Source of the DNA: Akkermansia muciniphila
GTDB lineage: Bacteria > Pseudomonadota > Gammaproteobacteria > Burkholderiales > Burkholderiaceae_C
Length of the DNA stretch: 64,000 nucleotides
Reading direction: 5' to 3'
Assembly: GCA_943331105.2 (NCBI GenBank)
Contig: CALQKH020000007.1
Location: forward strand, 120,367 to 184,366
Position numbers and translations under genes: made by a program. The notes below the pieces were generated by a model. It was given only the letters and a program-made list of their open reading frames with translations, searched no databases and had not been told where the DNA came from. Of this stretch, positions 37,237 through 46,978 are shown one piece after another. Each line of letters opens with the position of its first letter. Position 1 is the stretch's first letter.

Positions 37237-40026
37237 ATGCAAGACAAGTACAACCACCTTGAAGTCGAACCCGCAGCGCAGTCGCGATGGACGGCCCGCG
37301 ATGCCTACCGTGTCACCGAAGACGCCAGCAAAAAGAAGTTTTACGCCTGTTCCATGCTGCCTTACCCCAGCGGTAAGCTGCACATGGGCCATGTGCGCAA
37401 CTACACCATCAACGACATGCTCACGCGCAGTCTGCGCATGAAGGGCCACAACGTCCTCATGCCCATGGGCTGGGACGCGTTTGGCCTGCCGGCCGAGAAT
37501 GCCGCCTTGAAAAACGGCGTGCCCCCGGCCAAATGGACGTACGAGAACATCGCGTACATGAAAAAACAGATGCAGGCCATGGGCCTGGCCATCGACTGGT
37601 CGCGCGAAGTTGCCACCTGCGACCCAACCTACTACAAGTGGAACCAGTGGCTGTTTTTAAAGATGCTGGAAAAAGGCATTGCTTACCGCAAGACCCAAGT
37701 CGTGAACTGGGATCCGGTGGACCAGACGGTGTTGGCCAATGAGCAGGTGATTGACGGCAAAGGCTGGCGCACGGGCGCTCCGGTCGAAAAGCGTGAAATT
37801 CCGGGCTACTACCTGAACATCACCCAGTATGCGCAAGAGCTTTTGGACCATGTGCAGATCGGCAACGACAAGGCCACACTCAACGGCTGGCCTGACAAAG
37901 TGCGGCTGATGCAGGAAAACTGGATTGGCAAGAGCGAAGGAGTGCGCTTTGCCTTCCCCCACGACATCAAGGGCGCTGACGGTCAGCTGATTGGTGACGG
38001 CAAGATGTACGTCTTCACCACCCGCGCTGACACCATCATGGGCGTGACCTTTTGCGCTGTGGCGGCTGAGCATGCTTTGGCTTTGCATGCTGCAGTATCG
38101 AATCCCGCTCTGGCGGCATTTTTGGAAGAGTGCAAGAGCGGCGGGACGACCGAGGCCGAAATGGCCACCCAAGAGAAAAAAGGCATGGCTACCGGTCTGT
38201 TTGTCATGCATCCTTTGACGGGTGCACAGGTCGAGGTGTGGGTGGGCAACTACGTGCTGATGTCTTACGGCGATGGCGCTGTGATGGGCGTGCCCGCGCA
38301 CGATGAGCGCGACTTTGCGTTTGCTTTGAAGTACGCCTTGCCGATCCAGCAAGTGGTGGCACAGCGTGGGGCGGCCTTGTCGTCGCCTGCGTCGGGCGCC
38401 TCAGACGCAAGCTCAACATCGTTGCCCAACGCAGGCAACACCAAGACCGCTTTTGATGATTCCACTTGGGCCGAGTGGTACGCGACCAAAGATGGCGTGT
38501 GCATCAATTCGGGAGATCTCGATGGCCTGAGCTTCAAGGCCGCCGCCAACAAAGTGGCCGAGTTGCTGGCCGCCAAAGGCCTCGGCGAAAAGAAAACCAC
38601 TTGGCGTTTGCGCGACTGGGGTATCAGCCGCCAGCGCTACTGGGGAACACCGATCCCGATCATCCACTGCGAAGAGCATGGTGCGGTGCCTGTACCCGAA
38701 AAAGACCTGCCTGTGGTGCTGCCGCAAGACTGCATCCCTGACGGTTCGGGCAACCCGCTCCTCAAGCACGAAGGTTTCCACGCGGGTGTGACCTGTCCGG
38801 TGTGCGGCAAGCCTGCCCGCCGCGAGACAGACACCATGGACACCTTCGTGGATTCGTCATGGTATTTCATGCGCTATTGCGACCCGACCAAAGCCGACGG
38901 CATGGTGGGCGAGGGTGCAGATTATTGGATGCGTGACCAACAACTGGCAGCGGGCGGCAGCGGCATGGACCAGTACATCGGCGGCATCGAGCACGCGATC
39001 TTGCATTTGCTTTACGCGCGCTTCTGGACCAAGGTCATGCGCGATCTGGGCCTGGTTAAAGTGGATGAACCCTTCAGCAAACTGCTCACGCAGGGCATGG
39101 TGCTCAACCACATTTACTCACGCCGCACCGCCAAGGGGGGCAAGGACTATTTTTGGCCGCACGATGTCGAACATGTGCTCGACGAGACGGGCAAAGTGGT
39201 GGGTGCCAAGCTCAAGAACGAAGCCGACAGTGGCGACGGTCGCTTGCCCGTGGGCACCGCCATTGACTACGAAGGCGTGGGCACCATGTCCAAGTCGAAA
39301 AACAATGGTGTGGACCCTCAAGACCTGATTGAAAAATACGGCGCCGATACCGCGCGTCTGTACACCATGTTCACCGCGCCACCCGAGGTGACGCTGGAGT
39401 GGAACGACTCGGCCGTGGAGGGCAGTTACCGCTTTTTGCGCCGGGTCTGGAACTTCGCCTTCAAGCACCACGCTTTGCTGCGCACGGCCACGGGCCAAGA
39501 CTTGAGTCAAGCCGCTTTGGGCGATTCGGCCAAAGCCTTGCGCCGCGAAATGCATTTGGTGCTCAAGCAAGTGGGCTACGACTACGAGCGCATGCAATAC
39601 AACACGGTGGTGTCCGGTTGCATGAAGCTGCTCAATGCACTGGAAGACTTCAAGCCCGATGCCAGCTCAGGTGACACTGCTGCCCTGTGCGAAGGCGTGT
39701 CCATTCTGATGCGCATGCTCTACCCCGCTTGCCCACACATCACCGATGAAATTTGGCAGCAATTGGGGTATGCCCAAGCAGTGGGTGAGTTGCTCGATGC
39801 CCCTTGGCCGGCCTTGGATGAATCGGCCTTGGAGCGAGACCAGATCGAGATGATGCTGCAAATCAACGGCAAGCTGCGTGGCGCCATTTGGGTGGCCGCC
39901 AGCGCCGACAAGGCCCAGATCGAAGCCGCTGCTTTGGCGGCGGAGGCCTTTGTCAAGCAAGCTGCAGGCGCTGCCCCTAAAAAGGTGATCGTGGTGCCTG
40001 GGCGCTTGGTCAACATCGTGGTCTGA
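37237..40026 (+). CDS. leuS: Leucyl-tRNA synthetase
   Basis: LeuRS, 929 residues, class I. The HIGH-type motif is H49-M-G-H52 and the KMSKS-type motif is TMSKSKN at about 684-690. The CP1 editing domain lies between. A Ser/Ala-rich stretch (about 379-405, starting [10 protein letters not shown]) interrupts the editing-domain region and looks like a variable insertion. A TACAAT element lies at 37223-37228, but no -35 box was recognised. Confidence 0.97.
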   Translation: MQDKYNHLEVEPAAQSRWTARDAYRVTEDASKKKFYACSMLPYPSGKLHMGHVRNYTINDMLTRSLRMKGHNVLMPMGWDAFGLPAENAALKNGVPPAKWTYENIAYMKKQMQAMGLAIDWSREVATCDPTYYKWNQWLFLKMLEKGIAYRKTQVVNWDPVDQTVLANEQVIDGKGWRTGAPVEKREIPGYYLNITQYAQELLDHVQIGNDKATLNGWPDKVRLMQENWIGKSEGVRFAFPHDIKGADGQLIGDGKMYVFTTRADTIMGVTFCAVAAEHALALHAAVSNPALAAFLEECKSGGTTEAEMATQEKKGMATGLFVMHPLTGAQVEVWVGNYVLMSYGDGAVMGVPAHDERDFAFALKYALPIQQVVAQRGAALSSPASGASDASSTSLPNAGNTKTAFDDSTWAEWYATKDGVCINSGDLDGLSFKAAANKVAELLAAKGLGEKKTTWRLRDWGISRQRYWGTPIPIIHCEEHGAVPVPEKDLPVVLPQDCIPDGSGNPLLKHEGFHAGVTCPVCGKPARRETDTMDTFVDSSWYFMRYCDPTKADGMVGEGADYWMRDQQLAAGGSGMDQYIGGIEHAILHLLYARFWTKVMRDLGLVKVDEPFSKLLTQGMVLNHIYSRRTAKGGKDYFWPHDVEHVLDETGKVVGAKLKNEADSGDGRLPVGTAIDYEGVGTMSKSKNNGVDPQDLIEKYGADTARLYTMFTAPPEVTLEWNDSAVEGSYRFLRRVWNFAFKHHALLRTATGQDLSQAALGDSAKALRREMHLVLKQVGYDYERMQYNTVVSGCMKLLNALEDFKPDASSGDTAALCEGVSILMRMLYPACPHITDEIWQQLGYAQAVGELLDAPWPALDESALERDQIEMMLQINGKLRGAIWVAASADKAQIEAAALAAEAFVKQAAGAAPKKVIVVPGRLVNIVV

Positions 40027-40038
40027 ATCGGCTGGCCC

Positions 40039-40587
40039 ATGAGCATCCCGCGCCGCTACTTTTTGCAAGGTTTATGGGCCATGCCTTTGACCGCAGGGCT
40101 GTCGGCGTGTGGTTTTCAGTTGCGCAGCGTGGGGGACTACCCCTTCAAAACGCTGTACGCCAATTTCGCGATCAACTCGCCTTTGGGTGTGGAATTGCGT
40201 CGGAATTTATTGGGCACCGGCCGCATTGACGTGTGGAGTGAACCAGCGCAAATGCTCAAAGCCGATGCCATTTTGGACATTTTGAGTGAAGAGCGACAGC
40301 AGGTGGTGGTGGGCATCAATGCTTTGGGCCAAGTGCGCGAATTGCAACTGCGTTTGCGGGTCAGGTTTCGCTTGCGAACGCCCGACGGCGTGATTTGGAT
40401 CGATGCGGTGGAGTTGGCCCAGCAGCGCGATTTGAGTTTCACTGAGACCGCCGCTTTGTCCAAGGAAATCGAGCAAGGCATGCTTTACCGCGACATGCAA
40501 ACCGACATCGTGCAGCAGATCATGCGGCGTTTGGCGATGGTCAAGCCGCCATCCAAGGCGCCGCTTGTGCCTGCGCCCAAGCCCTGA
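40039..40587 (+). CDS. lptE: LPS-assembly lipoprotein LptE
   Basis: LptE, a 182-residue lipoprotein that plugs LptD for lipopolysaccharide delivery to the outer membrane. The lipobox LSAC places the cysteine at residue 24, followed by GFQLR, the usual LptE start of the mature chain. It stands between leuS and holA, the classical order in proteobacteria, 12 bases from leuS and 7 from holA. Confidence 0.94.
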   Translation: MSIPRRYFLQGLWAMPLTAGLSACGFQLRSVGDYPFKTLYANFAINSPLGVELRRNLLGTGRIDVWSEPAQMLKADAILDILSEERQQVVVGINALGQVRELQLRLRVRFRLRTPDGVIWIDAVELAQQRDLSFTETAALSKEIEQGMLYRDMQTDIVQQIMRRLAMVKPPSKAPLVPAPKP

Positions 40588-40594
40588 TCCGCTC

Positions 40595-41647
40595 ATGCAA
40601 TTGGCCTCATCTCAGCTGTCGTCTCATTTGCAAAAAGGCTTGCGCAACCTGTATGTGCTGCATGGCGATGAGCCGCTGATGCAACAAGAAGCCGCTGACG
40701 CCATCCGTGCGGCAGCTCGGCTTCAAGGTTATACCGAGCGCAGCGTACACACCGTGTCAGGCGCGCATTTTGATTGGAGCGAGGTCTTGGCCGCGGGCGG
40801 TTCGCTCAGCTTGTTTGCCGACAAACAAATCGTGGAAGTGCGCATCCCCTCGGGCAAGCCCGGCAAGGAGGGCAGTGCCGCCCTGCAGCAATTGGCTGCT
40901 TCCACCCAAGGCAATGACAGCACGCTGACCCTGGTCAGTCTGCCCCGTCTGGATGCTGCCACCCGTAAAGGGGCTTGGTTTGGCGCACTCGAAAATTTTG
41001 GCGTTTCGGTTCAGATCGACCCGATTGAACGCAACGCCTTGCCCCAATGGATTGCTCAGCGCTTGCAAATGCAGGGTCAAAATGTGGCTGCTGGCGATGA
41101 GGGACAGCGCACCCTGCAATTTTTTGCAGACCGGGTAGAAGGTAATTTGTTGGCCGCATTTCAGGAAATTCAAAAATTGGGGCTGCTTTATCCGCAGGGG
41201 GACATCAGCCAAGCCCAAGTGGAAGCTGCAGTGGTCAATGTGGCTCGCTATGATGTTTTCAAGCTGTCTGAATCGGTGCTGTCTGGGCAAGTCGCCCGCG
41301 TCCAACGCATGCTGGACGGTCTGCAAGCCGAGGGCGAGGCGGCTGTGCTGGTGCACTACACCATCGCCGAAGATATCCGTGCCCTGAAACGCGTAAAAGC
41401 TGCCATGGCCGCAGGCAAGCCCCTGCCCATGGCGCTGCGTGAGCAGCGCGTTTGGGGACCGCGTGAGCGCTTGTTTGAGCGCGTGTTGCCCCGAATGACA
41501 GAAGCCCGCCTGAACGGCCTGCTGCAGTCAGCCCACCAAGTGGACGGCATTGTCAAAGGCCTGAAAGTCCCGGACTGGCCCACCGATCCTTGGCAAGCTT
41601 TGCAACGATTGGCCCTGAGATTTTCGCGTTTTTGCATGGTGCGCTGA
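40595..41647 (+). CDS. holA: DNA polymerase III, delta subunit
   Basis: HolA (delta), 350 residues, opens the sliding clamp in the clamp loader. The N-terminal ATPase-like fold has [15 protein letters not shown]; the middle shows [14 protein letters not shown] and the C-terminal collar domain ends with RLALRFSR. The ATG at 40595 gives the usual start. The position after lptE is standard. Confidence 0.94.
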   Translation: MQLASSQLSSHLQKGLRNLYVLHGDEPLMQQEAADAIRAAARLQGYTERSVHTVSGAHFDWSEVLAAGGSLSLFADKQIVEVRIPSGKPGKEGSAALQQLAASTQGNDSTLTLVSLPRLDAATRKGAWFGALENFGVSVQIDPIERNALPQWIAQRLQMQGQNVAAGDEGQRTLQFFADRVEGNLLAAFQEIQKLGLLYPQGDISQAQVEAAVVNVARYDVFKLSESVLSGQVARVQRMLDGLQAEGEAAVLVHYTIAEDIRALKRVKAAMAAGKPLPMALREQRVWGPRERLFERVLPRMTEARLNGLLQSAHQVDGIVKGLKVPDWPTDPWQALQRLALRFSRFCMVR

Positions 41648-41688
41648 GACCCATCCCCATCTGTATCAGCATCTGCGAAAATGTTTCC

Positions 41689-42969
41689 ATGACCGAATTG
41701 AACACCGCTGCACACATGCAGGCCTTGGGCCAGCAAGCCAAAAAAGCGTCGGCTCTGATGGCCAAGGCCTCCGCAGCCACCAAGAACGCGGCTCTGCGCC
41801 GTTTGGCTGCTTTGTTGCGCAACAACACCGATGCCCTGCAAATGGACAACGCCAAAGACCTGGACCGCGCTCGCGCTGCCGGTTTGGCCGAACCCATGGT
41901 GGACCGTCTGAAACTCACGCCCAAGGTCTTGGAGACCTGTGCCCAAGGCTGCGAGCAATTGGCCGCGATGCCCGACGTGATCGGCGAGATCATTGGCATG
42001 AAGCAGGTGCCCAGTGGTATCCGTGTGGGCCAGATGCGGGTGCCGATTGGCGTGTTCGGCATGATTTTCGAAAGCCGCCCCAACGTGACCATCGAAGCGG
42101 CCAGCCTGTCGATCAAGAGCGGCAATGCCTGTATCTTGCGCGGTGGCTCTGAGGCCATCGAGTCAAACAAAGCCCTTGCCCAGTTGGTGCAGCAAGCCCT
42201 CACCGACAGCGGCCTGCCGTTAGACGCGGTTCAACTGGTGCAAACCACCGACCGCGCAGCTGTGGGTCAACTCATCACCATGCCCCAGTTTGTGGATGTG
42301 GTCATTCCGCGAGGCGGCAAGGGTCTGATCGAGCGCATCAGCGCCGAAGCCAAAGTGCCCGTGATCAAGCACCTGGACGGCAATTGCCACACCTATGTGG
42401 ACGAGCCTTGTGACATTGACATGGCCGTGCGGGTGGCCGATAACGCCAAAACCCACAAATACAGCCCCTGCAATGCCAGTGAGAGCTTGTTGGTGGCGCA
42501 GGGCGTGGCGGCCGATTTCTTGCCCAAAATTGGTGCGGTGTACGCCGCCAAAGGCGTGGAGATGCGTTGCTGCCCAGAATCCAAGGCCATTTTGAGCCAG
42601 GTGAATGGGGCCCATTTGGCAGACGCCACCGAGCAAGATTGGTTCGAAGAATACCTTGCGCCCATCATCAGCATCAAGGTGGTCGCAGGCTTGGACGAAG
42701 CCATTGCCCACATCAACCACTACAGCAGCCACCACACCGACGCCATCTTGACCCGCGACCACATGCACGCTCAGCGCTTTTTGCGCGAGGTCGACTCGGC
42801 CAGCGTCATGGTCAACGCCAGCACCCGCTTTGCCGATGGTTTTGAATACGGACTGGGCGCCGAGATCGGCATCAGCACCGACAAGTTTCACGCCCGGGGT
42901 CCGGTGGGCATCGAAGGGCTGACATCGCTCAAGTACGTGGTGCTGGGCGAAGGCGAAGTGCGTGCCTGA
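41689..42969 (+). CDS. proA: Gamma-glutamyl phosphate reductase
   Basis: ProA, 426 residues, the NADPH-dependent second step of proline synthesis. [14 protein letters not shown] and IPRGGKGLI are nucleotide/substrate-binding motifs; the catalytic cysteine stands in [12 protein letters not shown]. The ATG at 41689 opens a standard MTELNTAAH start; the frame is open further upstream. proB is not in this window. Confidence 0.96.
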   Translation: MTELNTAAHMQALGQQAKKASALMAKASAATKNAALRRLAALLRNNTDALQMDNAKDLDRARAAGLAEPMVDRLKLTPKVLETCAQGCEQLAAMPDVIGEIIGMKQVPSGIRVGQMRVPIGVFGMIFESRPNVTIEAASLSIKSGNACILRGGSEAIESNKALAQLVQQALTDSGLPLDAVQLVQTTDRAAVGQLITMPQFVDVVIPRGGKGLIERISAEAKVPVIKHLDGNCHTYVDEPCDIDMAVRVADNAKTHKYSPCNASESLLVAQGVAADFLPKIGAVYAAKGVEMRCCPESKAILSQVNGAHLADATEQDWFEEYLAPIISIKVVAGLDEAIAHINHYSSHHTDAILTRDHMHAQRFLREVDSASVMVNASTRFADGFEYGLGAEIGISTDKFHARGPVGIEGLTSLKYVVLGEGEVRA

Positions 42970-43039
42970 TGCTTGCAAAGCCAGGCTTTGGCCTCATATG
43001 AATTTTGTTTTTGTTAACCAAGCCCCTTAAAGGTCGCCC

Positions 43040-44335
43040 ATGGTCCCCCACCTCGTCACCGCCTTGACTGGCCCCATCAATGAGCTGGAACAGCGCATTC
43101 TCGATTCCATGCCCGCCATCGAGCGTTGGTTTCGTCTCGAGTGGATGGAGCACACCCCCCCGTTTTACACCTCGGTCGATATCCGCAACGCGGGCTTCAA
43201 ACTCGCCCCGGTGGACACCAACCTGTATCCGGGTGGCTGGAACAACCTGACGCCCGAAATGCTGCCTTTGGCTGTGCAGGCGGCGCAAGCGGCCATCGAG
43301 AAGATCTGCCCCGAGGCCAAAAATCTGCTGATCATTCCGGAAAACCACACCCGCAACACCTTTTATCTGTCTAACGTGGTTCAGTTGCAGCGCATCTTCC
43401 ACATGGCAGGTCTCAATGTGCGCTTGGGCTCGATCAATCCCGAGATCAAGGAAAGCACCACCATCGAGTTGCCCAATGGAGAAAGCGTGACCTTGGAGCC
43501 GGTGGTGCGCAGCCAGCACCGCTTGGGCCTGAAAGACTTCGATCCCTGCACCATCTTGCTCAACAACGACTTGTCCGCTGGCGCGCCAGGCATTTTGGAA
43601 GAGCTGCACGAGCAGTTCTTGCTGCCACCCCTGCACGCGGGCTGGAGCGTGCGGCGCAAGACCAAGCACTTTCAAAGCTACGAAGAAGTGGCCAAGAGAT
43701 TTGGCAAACTGTTGGGCATCGACCCGTGGCTCATCAATCCGATGTTCAGCCAATGCGGCGACGTGAACTTTGCCGAAGGCACGGGCATGGATTGCCTGCG
43801 CAGCAATGTGGATGCGCTCTTGACCAAAATCAAGCGCAAATACAAGGAATACGGCATCAATGAAAAACCGTTTGTGGTCGTCAAGGCAGACAACGGGACG
43901 TATGGCATGGGCATCATGACGGTGCGCGATGTGGCCGACTTGGACGCCTTGAATCGCAAGACCCGCAACAAGATGAACGTCATCAAGGACGGGCAGACCG
44001 TGAACGACGTCATCATTCAAGAAGGCGTTTTGACCAACGAGCGCATCAATGACGCCGTGGCCGAGCCGGTCGTCTACATGATGGACCGCTATGTGGTGGG
44101 TGGTTTTTACCGGGTGCACGCCGAGCGCGGTGTCGATGAAAACCTGAACGCCCCAGGCGCGAGCTTTGTGCCTTTGGCCTTTGCCGACACACCGCACTTG
44201 CCCCAACCGGGCGTGAAACCGGGTGCCAGTGTGCCCAACCGTTTTTATATGTATGGCGTGATCGGCCGTTTGGCCATGCTGGCGGCCAGTTACGAGTTGG
44301 AAGCCACAGACCCCGAGGCCGAGGTTTACGACTGA
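43040..44335 (+). CDS. gshA: Glutamate-cysteine ligase (proteobacterial gshA type)
   Basis: A 431-residue glutamate-cysteine ligase of the type found in beta-proteobacteria and acidithiobacilli, unrelated in length to E. coli GshA. Recognisable blocks are SVDIRNAGFKLAPVDTNLYPG at the N-terminus (quoted in part), CGDVNFAEGTGMDC, and VVVKADNGTYGMGIMTV, the ATP-grasp-like region. It makes gamma-glutamylcysteine, the first step of glutathione synthesis, which serves the two GSTs and glutaredoxin in this window. AAAGG precedes the ATG. Confidence 0.92.
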   Translation: MVPHLVTALTGPINELEQRILDSMPAIERWFRLEWMEHTPPFYTSVDIRNAGFKLAPVDTNLYPGGWNNLTPEMLPLAVQAAQAAIEKICPEAKNLLIIPENHTRNTFYLSNVVQLQRIFHMAGLNVRLGSINPEIKESTTIELPNGESVTLEPVVRSQHRLGLKDFDPCTILLNNDLSAGAPGILEELHEQFLLPPLHAGWSVRRKTKHFQSYEEVAKRFGKLLGIDPWLINPMFSQCGDVNFAEGTGMDCLRSNVDALLTKIKRKYKEYGINEKPFVVVKADNGTYGMGIMTVRDVADLDALNRKTRNKMNVIKDGQTVNDVIIQEGVLTNERINDAVAEPVVYMMDRYVVGGFYRVHAERGVDENLNAPGASFVPLAFADTPHLPQPGVKPGASVPNRFYMYGVIGRLAMLAASYELEATDPEAEVYD

Positions 44336-44424
44336 AGTTCGGGGTGGCCAGATTCTCGGCTGAAACCCAAAAGTTGCTGCGCTGCAACATTTTTTATTCT
44401 GCCCGAGACAGCCCCGAGTGAATG

Positions 44425-44470
44425 GGCGCAAAATAGCGCCTACCTGCGTCACAGCCCGATTTTTCGGGCT
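44425..44470 (+). promoter_or_regulatory. Two hairpins in the kup leader
   Basis: GGCGC/GCGCC with a six-base loop (44425-44440) and AGCCCGA/TCGGGCT with a TTTT loop (44453-44470). The second ends five bases before the kup ATG and covers the place where a ribosome binding site would lie; no purine-rich Shine-Dalgarno sequence is visible otherwise. Confidence 0.6.
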
Positions 44471-44475
44471 CATTT

Positions 44476-46344
44476 ATGTCTTCTACAAAGTCCTCCCTCA
44501 CCGCCCTGACACTGGGGGCCATTGGTGTGGTTTATGGCGACATCGGCACCAGCGTGCTGTATGCCATGAAAGAGGTTTTCGGTTCTGGCCATGTGCCCTT
44601 CACGCCAGACAACGTCTACGGCATCCTCTCCATCTTTTTCTGGACACTGACCACGATCGTGTCCCTGAAGTACGTGGTCTTGGTGCTGCGGGCCGATAAC
44701 CACGGTGAAGGCGGCTTGGTGGCCATGTTGGCTTTGGCCTCACAGTCGGTCAAAGACCAGCCGCAGTTGCGCAAGGTGCTCTTGATGGTGGGCATCTTTG
44801 GCACTTGTTTGTTTTATGGCGATGGTGTGATCACGCCTGCCATTTCGGTGTTGTCAGCGGTCGAAGGTCTGGAGATCATCTCGCCCGCCTTCAAAAAATC
44901 GGTCATTCCCCTGACCTTGGTCATTTTGTTCGTGCTGTTTTGGGTACAAAAACGCGGAACAGCTGGCATCGGCCGCTTTTTTGGGCCCATCACCTTGGTT
45001 TGGTTTTTAGCCATTGCCGCTTTGGGTTTGGTGCACATTGTTCAGCGCCCTGAAATTTTGTTGGCGATCAGCCCGCACTATGCGCTGAGTTTCATCTGGC
45101 ACAACCCGGGCACCACCTTCATCATCTTGGGTGCGGTCGTCTTGTGCGTGACCGGTGCCGAGGCGCTTTACGCTGACATGGGGCATTTTGGCAAAAAGCC
45201 AATCCGCTTGGCTTGGTTTTCGGTGGTCATGCCTTGCCTGACGCTCAATTACTTCGGCCAAGGTGCGCTGCTGTTGGCGGAGCCTGAAGCGGTCAAAAAC
45301 CCCTTCTACATGATGACCCCCGACTGGGCCTTGTTGCCCATGGTGGGCTTGGCCACGATGGCCACGGTGATTGCGTCACAAGCCCTGATCTCAGGTGCTT
45401 TCAGCGTCACCAAGCAAGTGATTCAGCTGGGCTACCTGCCACGGTTACAGGTTTTGCACACCAGTGAGACCGACACGGGCCAAATTTACATGCCCTTTGT
45501 GAACTGGAGCTTGTTTGCGGCGATCGCTTTGGCGGTCGTGATGTTCAAGTCGTCGAGCAACTTGGCTGCGGCCTATGGCATTGCCGTTTGCACCGACATG
45601 TTGATCACCACCGTGCTCACCTTTTTTGTCATTCGCCACGCTTGGAAGCTGCCCTTGGCCCTGTGCATTGGGGCCACCGGCTTTTTCTTATTGGTTGACT
45701 TGGCGTTTTGGGCTTCGAACATGTTCAAGTTATTGGACGGCGGCTGGTTCCCCTTGATGCTTGGGGCCGTGATCTTTACGTTCATGCTCACATGGCACGA
45801 TGGTCGTCGACTGCTCAATGCATCCCTGCGTTCAGACGCCTTGCGATTGACAGATTTTCTGGAAGCTGTTTTTGTGGCGCCTCCAACCCGGGTCACGGGC
45901 ACCGCTGTGTTTTTGACCGCGGAGGTCGGTACGGTACCCAATGCCTTGCTGCACAACCTGAAGCACAACAAAGTTCTGCATGAGCGGAATTTGTTTGTGA
46001 CGGTGCAAAACCTTGAAATTCCACGCATGCCCTTGGCACAACGTCTGGAAGTCACCGATCTTGGCAGTGATTGTTGGCAAGTCATTGTCAACTATGGATT
46101 CAAAGACAACCCAGACTTGCCGTCCGCGCTGGCCAACATTGGTGGCAGCGGTGGCCGTTTGGACCCCATGATGACCAGTTACTTTTTGTCGCGCGACATT
46201 GTGATCCCTACCATCGGCGGTGGCATGGCCACATGGCGCGAAAAACTCTTTGCCCAAATGCACCACAACGCCAGTGGTGCAGCGGCATTTTTGAACTTGC
46301 CCACCAATGCGGTGGTCGAGTTGGGCTCCAAGATCGAAATTTGA
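44476..46344 (+). CDS. kup: Kup potassium uptake protein
   Basis: Kup (TrkD), 622 residues, a low-affinity K+/H+ symporter of the KUP/HAK/KT family. [19 protein letters not shown] at 18-36 is the family's signature near helix 1; about 12 helices follow (to about 430), then a cytoplasmic C-terminal domain of about 190 residues. It follows gshA by 140 bases and its leader contains hairpins that may control translation. Confidence 0.95.
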   Translation: MSSTKSSLTALTLGAIGVVYGDIGTSVLYAMKEVFGSGHVPFTPDNVYGILSIFFWTLTTIVSLKYVVLVLRADNHGEGGLVAMLALASQSVKDQPQLRKVLLMVGIFGTCLFYGDGVITPAISVLSAVEGLEIISPAFKKSVIPLTLVILFVLFWVQKRGTAGIGRFFGPITLVWFLAIAALGLVHIVQRPEILLAISPHYALSFIWHNPGTTFIILGAVVLCVTGAEALYADMGHFGKKPIRLAWFSVVMPCLTLNYFGQGALLLAEPEAVKNPFYMMTPDWALLPMVGLATMATVIASQALISGAFSVTKQVIQLGYLPRLQVLHTSETDTGQIYMPFVNWSLFAAIALAVVMFKSSSNLAAAYGIAVCTDMLITTVLTFFVIRHAWKLPLALCIGATGFFLLVDLAFWASNMFKLLDGGWFPLMLGAVIFTFMLTWHDGRRLLNASLRSDALRLTDFLEAVFVAPPTRVTGTAVFLTAEVGTVPNALLHNLKHNKVLHERNLFVTVQNLEIPRMPLAQRLEVTDLGSDCWQVIVNYGFKDNPDLPSALANIGGSGGRLDPMMTSYFLSRDIVIPTIGGGMATWREKLFAQMHHNASGAAAFLNLPTNAVVELGSKIEI

Positions 46345-46350
46345 CGCGCT

Positions 46351-46935
46351 GTGGCCACGACTCACCTTCTGTATTTGCACGGTTTCAGATCATCGCCGCA
46401 GTCGGTCAAGGCCCAAACCATGGCCAAGCTGGTGCAGTCACAGCACCCTGAAGTCACTTGGTGGTGTCCCCAACTGCCCGCATCCCCCGCACAGGCCATG
46501 GCCTTGCTGTTGGAGGGTACAGCCGCCTGGCCGCTTGAGCAGATGGCAGTCATGGGTTCTTCTTTGGGAGGTTTTTATGCCGCATGGCTCTCAGCGCACA
46601 TGGGGATCTCTGCGGTGCTGATCAATCCGGCCGTAAACCCCTCACGCGATTTGGCGCGCTACATCGGCGAGCACCCGGTCTGGCAAGACCCGTCGCAAAG
46701 CATCTTCTTCGAGCTGGCTTATGTGCAAGAGCTCCAAGTTCTTGAAAGTCAGCCCTTGCCAACCCGGCCCGCCACGCTGGCCTTGATCGCCAAGGGCGAC
46801 GAGGTATTGGATTGGCGCGAAATGCTGGCCCGCCATCAGGCTGGGCAGGTGCGCCTGATCGAGGGCAGCGACCATGCCCTGAGTGATTTTGACGACCACT
46901 TGCCGCAAATCCTTGAATTTTTGCGCTTGGCCTGA
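46351..46935 (+). CDS. YqiA-like alpha/beta-fold esterase
   Basis: A 194-residue small alpha/beta hydrolase of the YqiA group. LYLHGFRSSPQS starts the fold, GSSLGGFYA (nucleophile elbow, Ser in G-S-S-L-G) follows, then KGDEVLDW (acid) and EGSDHALSDF (histidine). YqiA cleaves short acyl-CoA or palmitoyl esters; the substrate here is unknown. The start is a GTG six bases after the kup stop. Confidence 0.88.
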   Translation: MATTHLLYLHGFRSSPQSVKAQTMAKLVQSQHPEVTWWCPQLPASPAQAMALLLEGTAAWPLEQMAVMGSSLGGFYAAWLSAHMGISAVLINPAVNPSRDLARYIGEHPVWQDPSQSIFFELAYVQELQVLESQPLPTRPATLALIAKGDEVLDWREMLARHQAGQVRLIEGSDHALSDFDDHLPQILEFLRLA

Positions 46936-46978
46936 GTCCTTGCCCAGGATTGGACAGGTGGCATGGGAAAATCCTGTC

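Noticed and set aside
42976..42990. CAAAGCC-A-GGCTTTG near-palindrome between proA and gshA
   Set aside because: A one-base centre cannot make a hairpin loop and there is no T-run; too short to call an operator.
42929..44473. Long antisense open frame opposite gshA (about 514 codons)
   Set aside because: Composition is a reversed image of gshA and the frame spans two intergenic regions with no start signal; not a gene.
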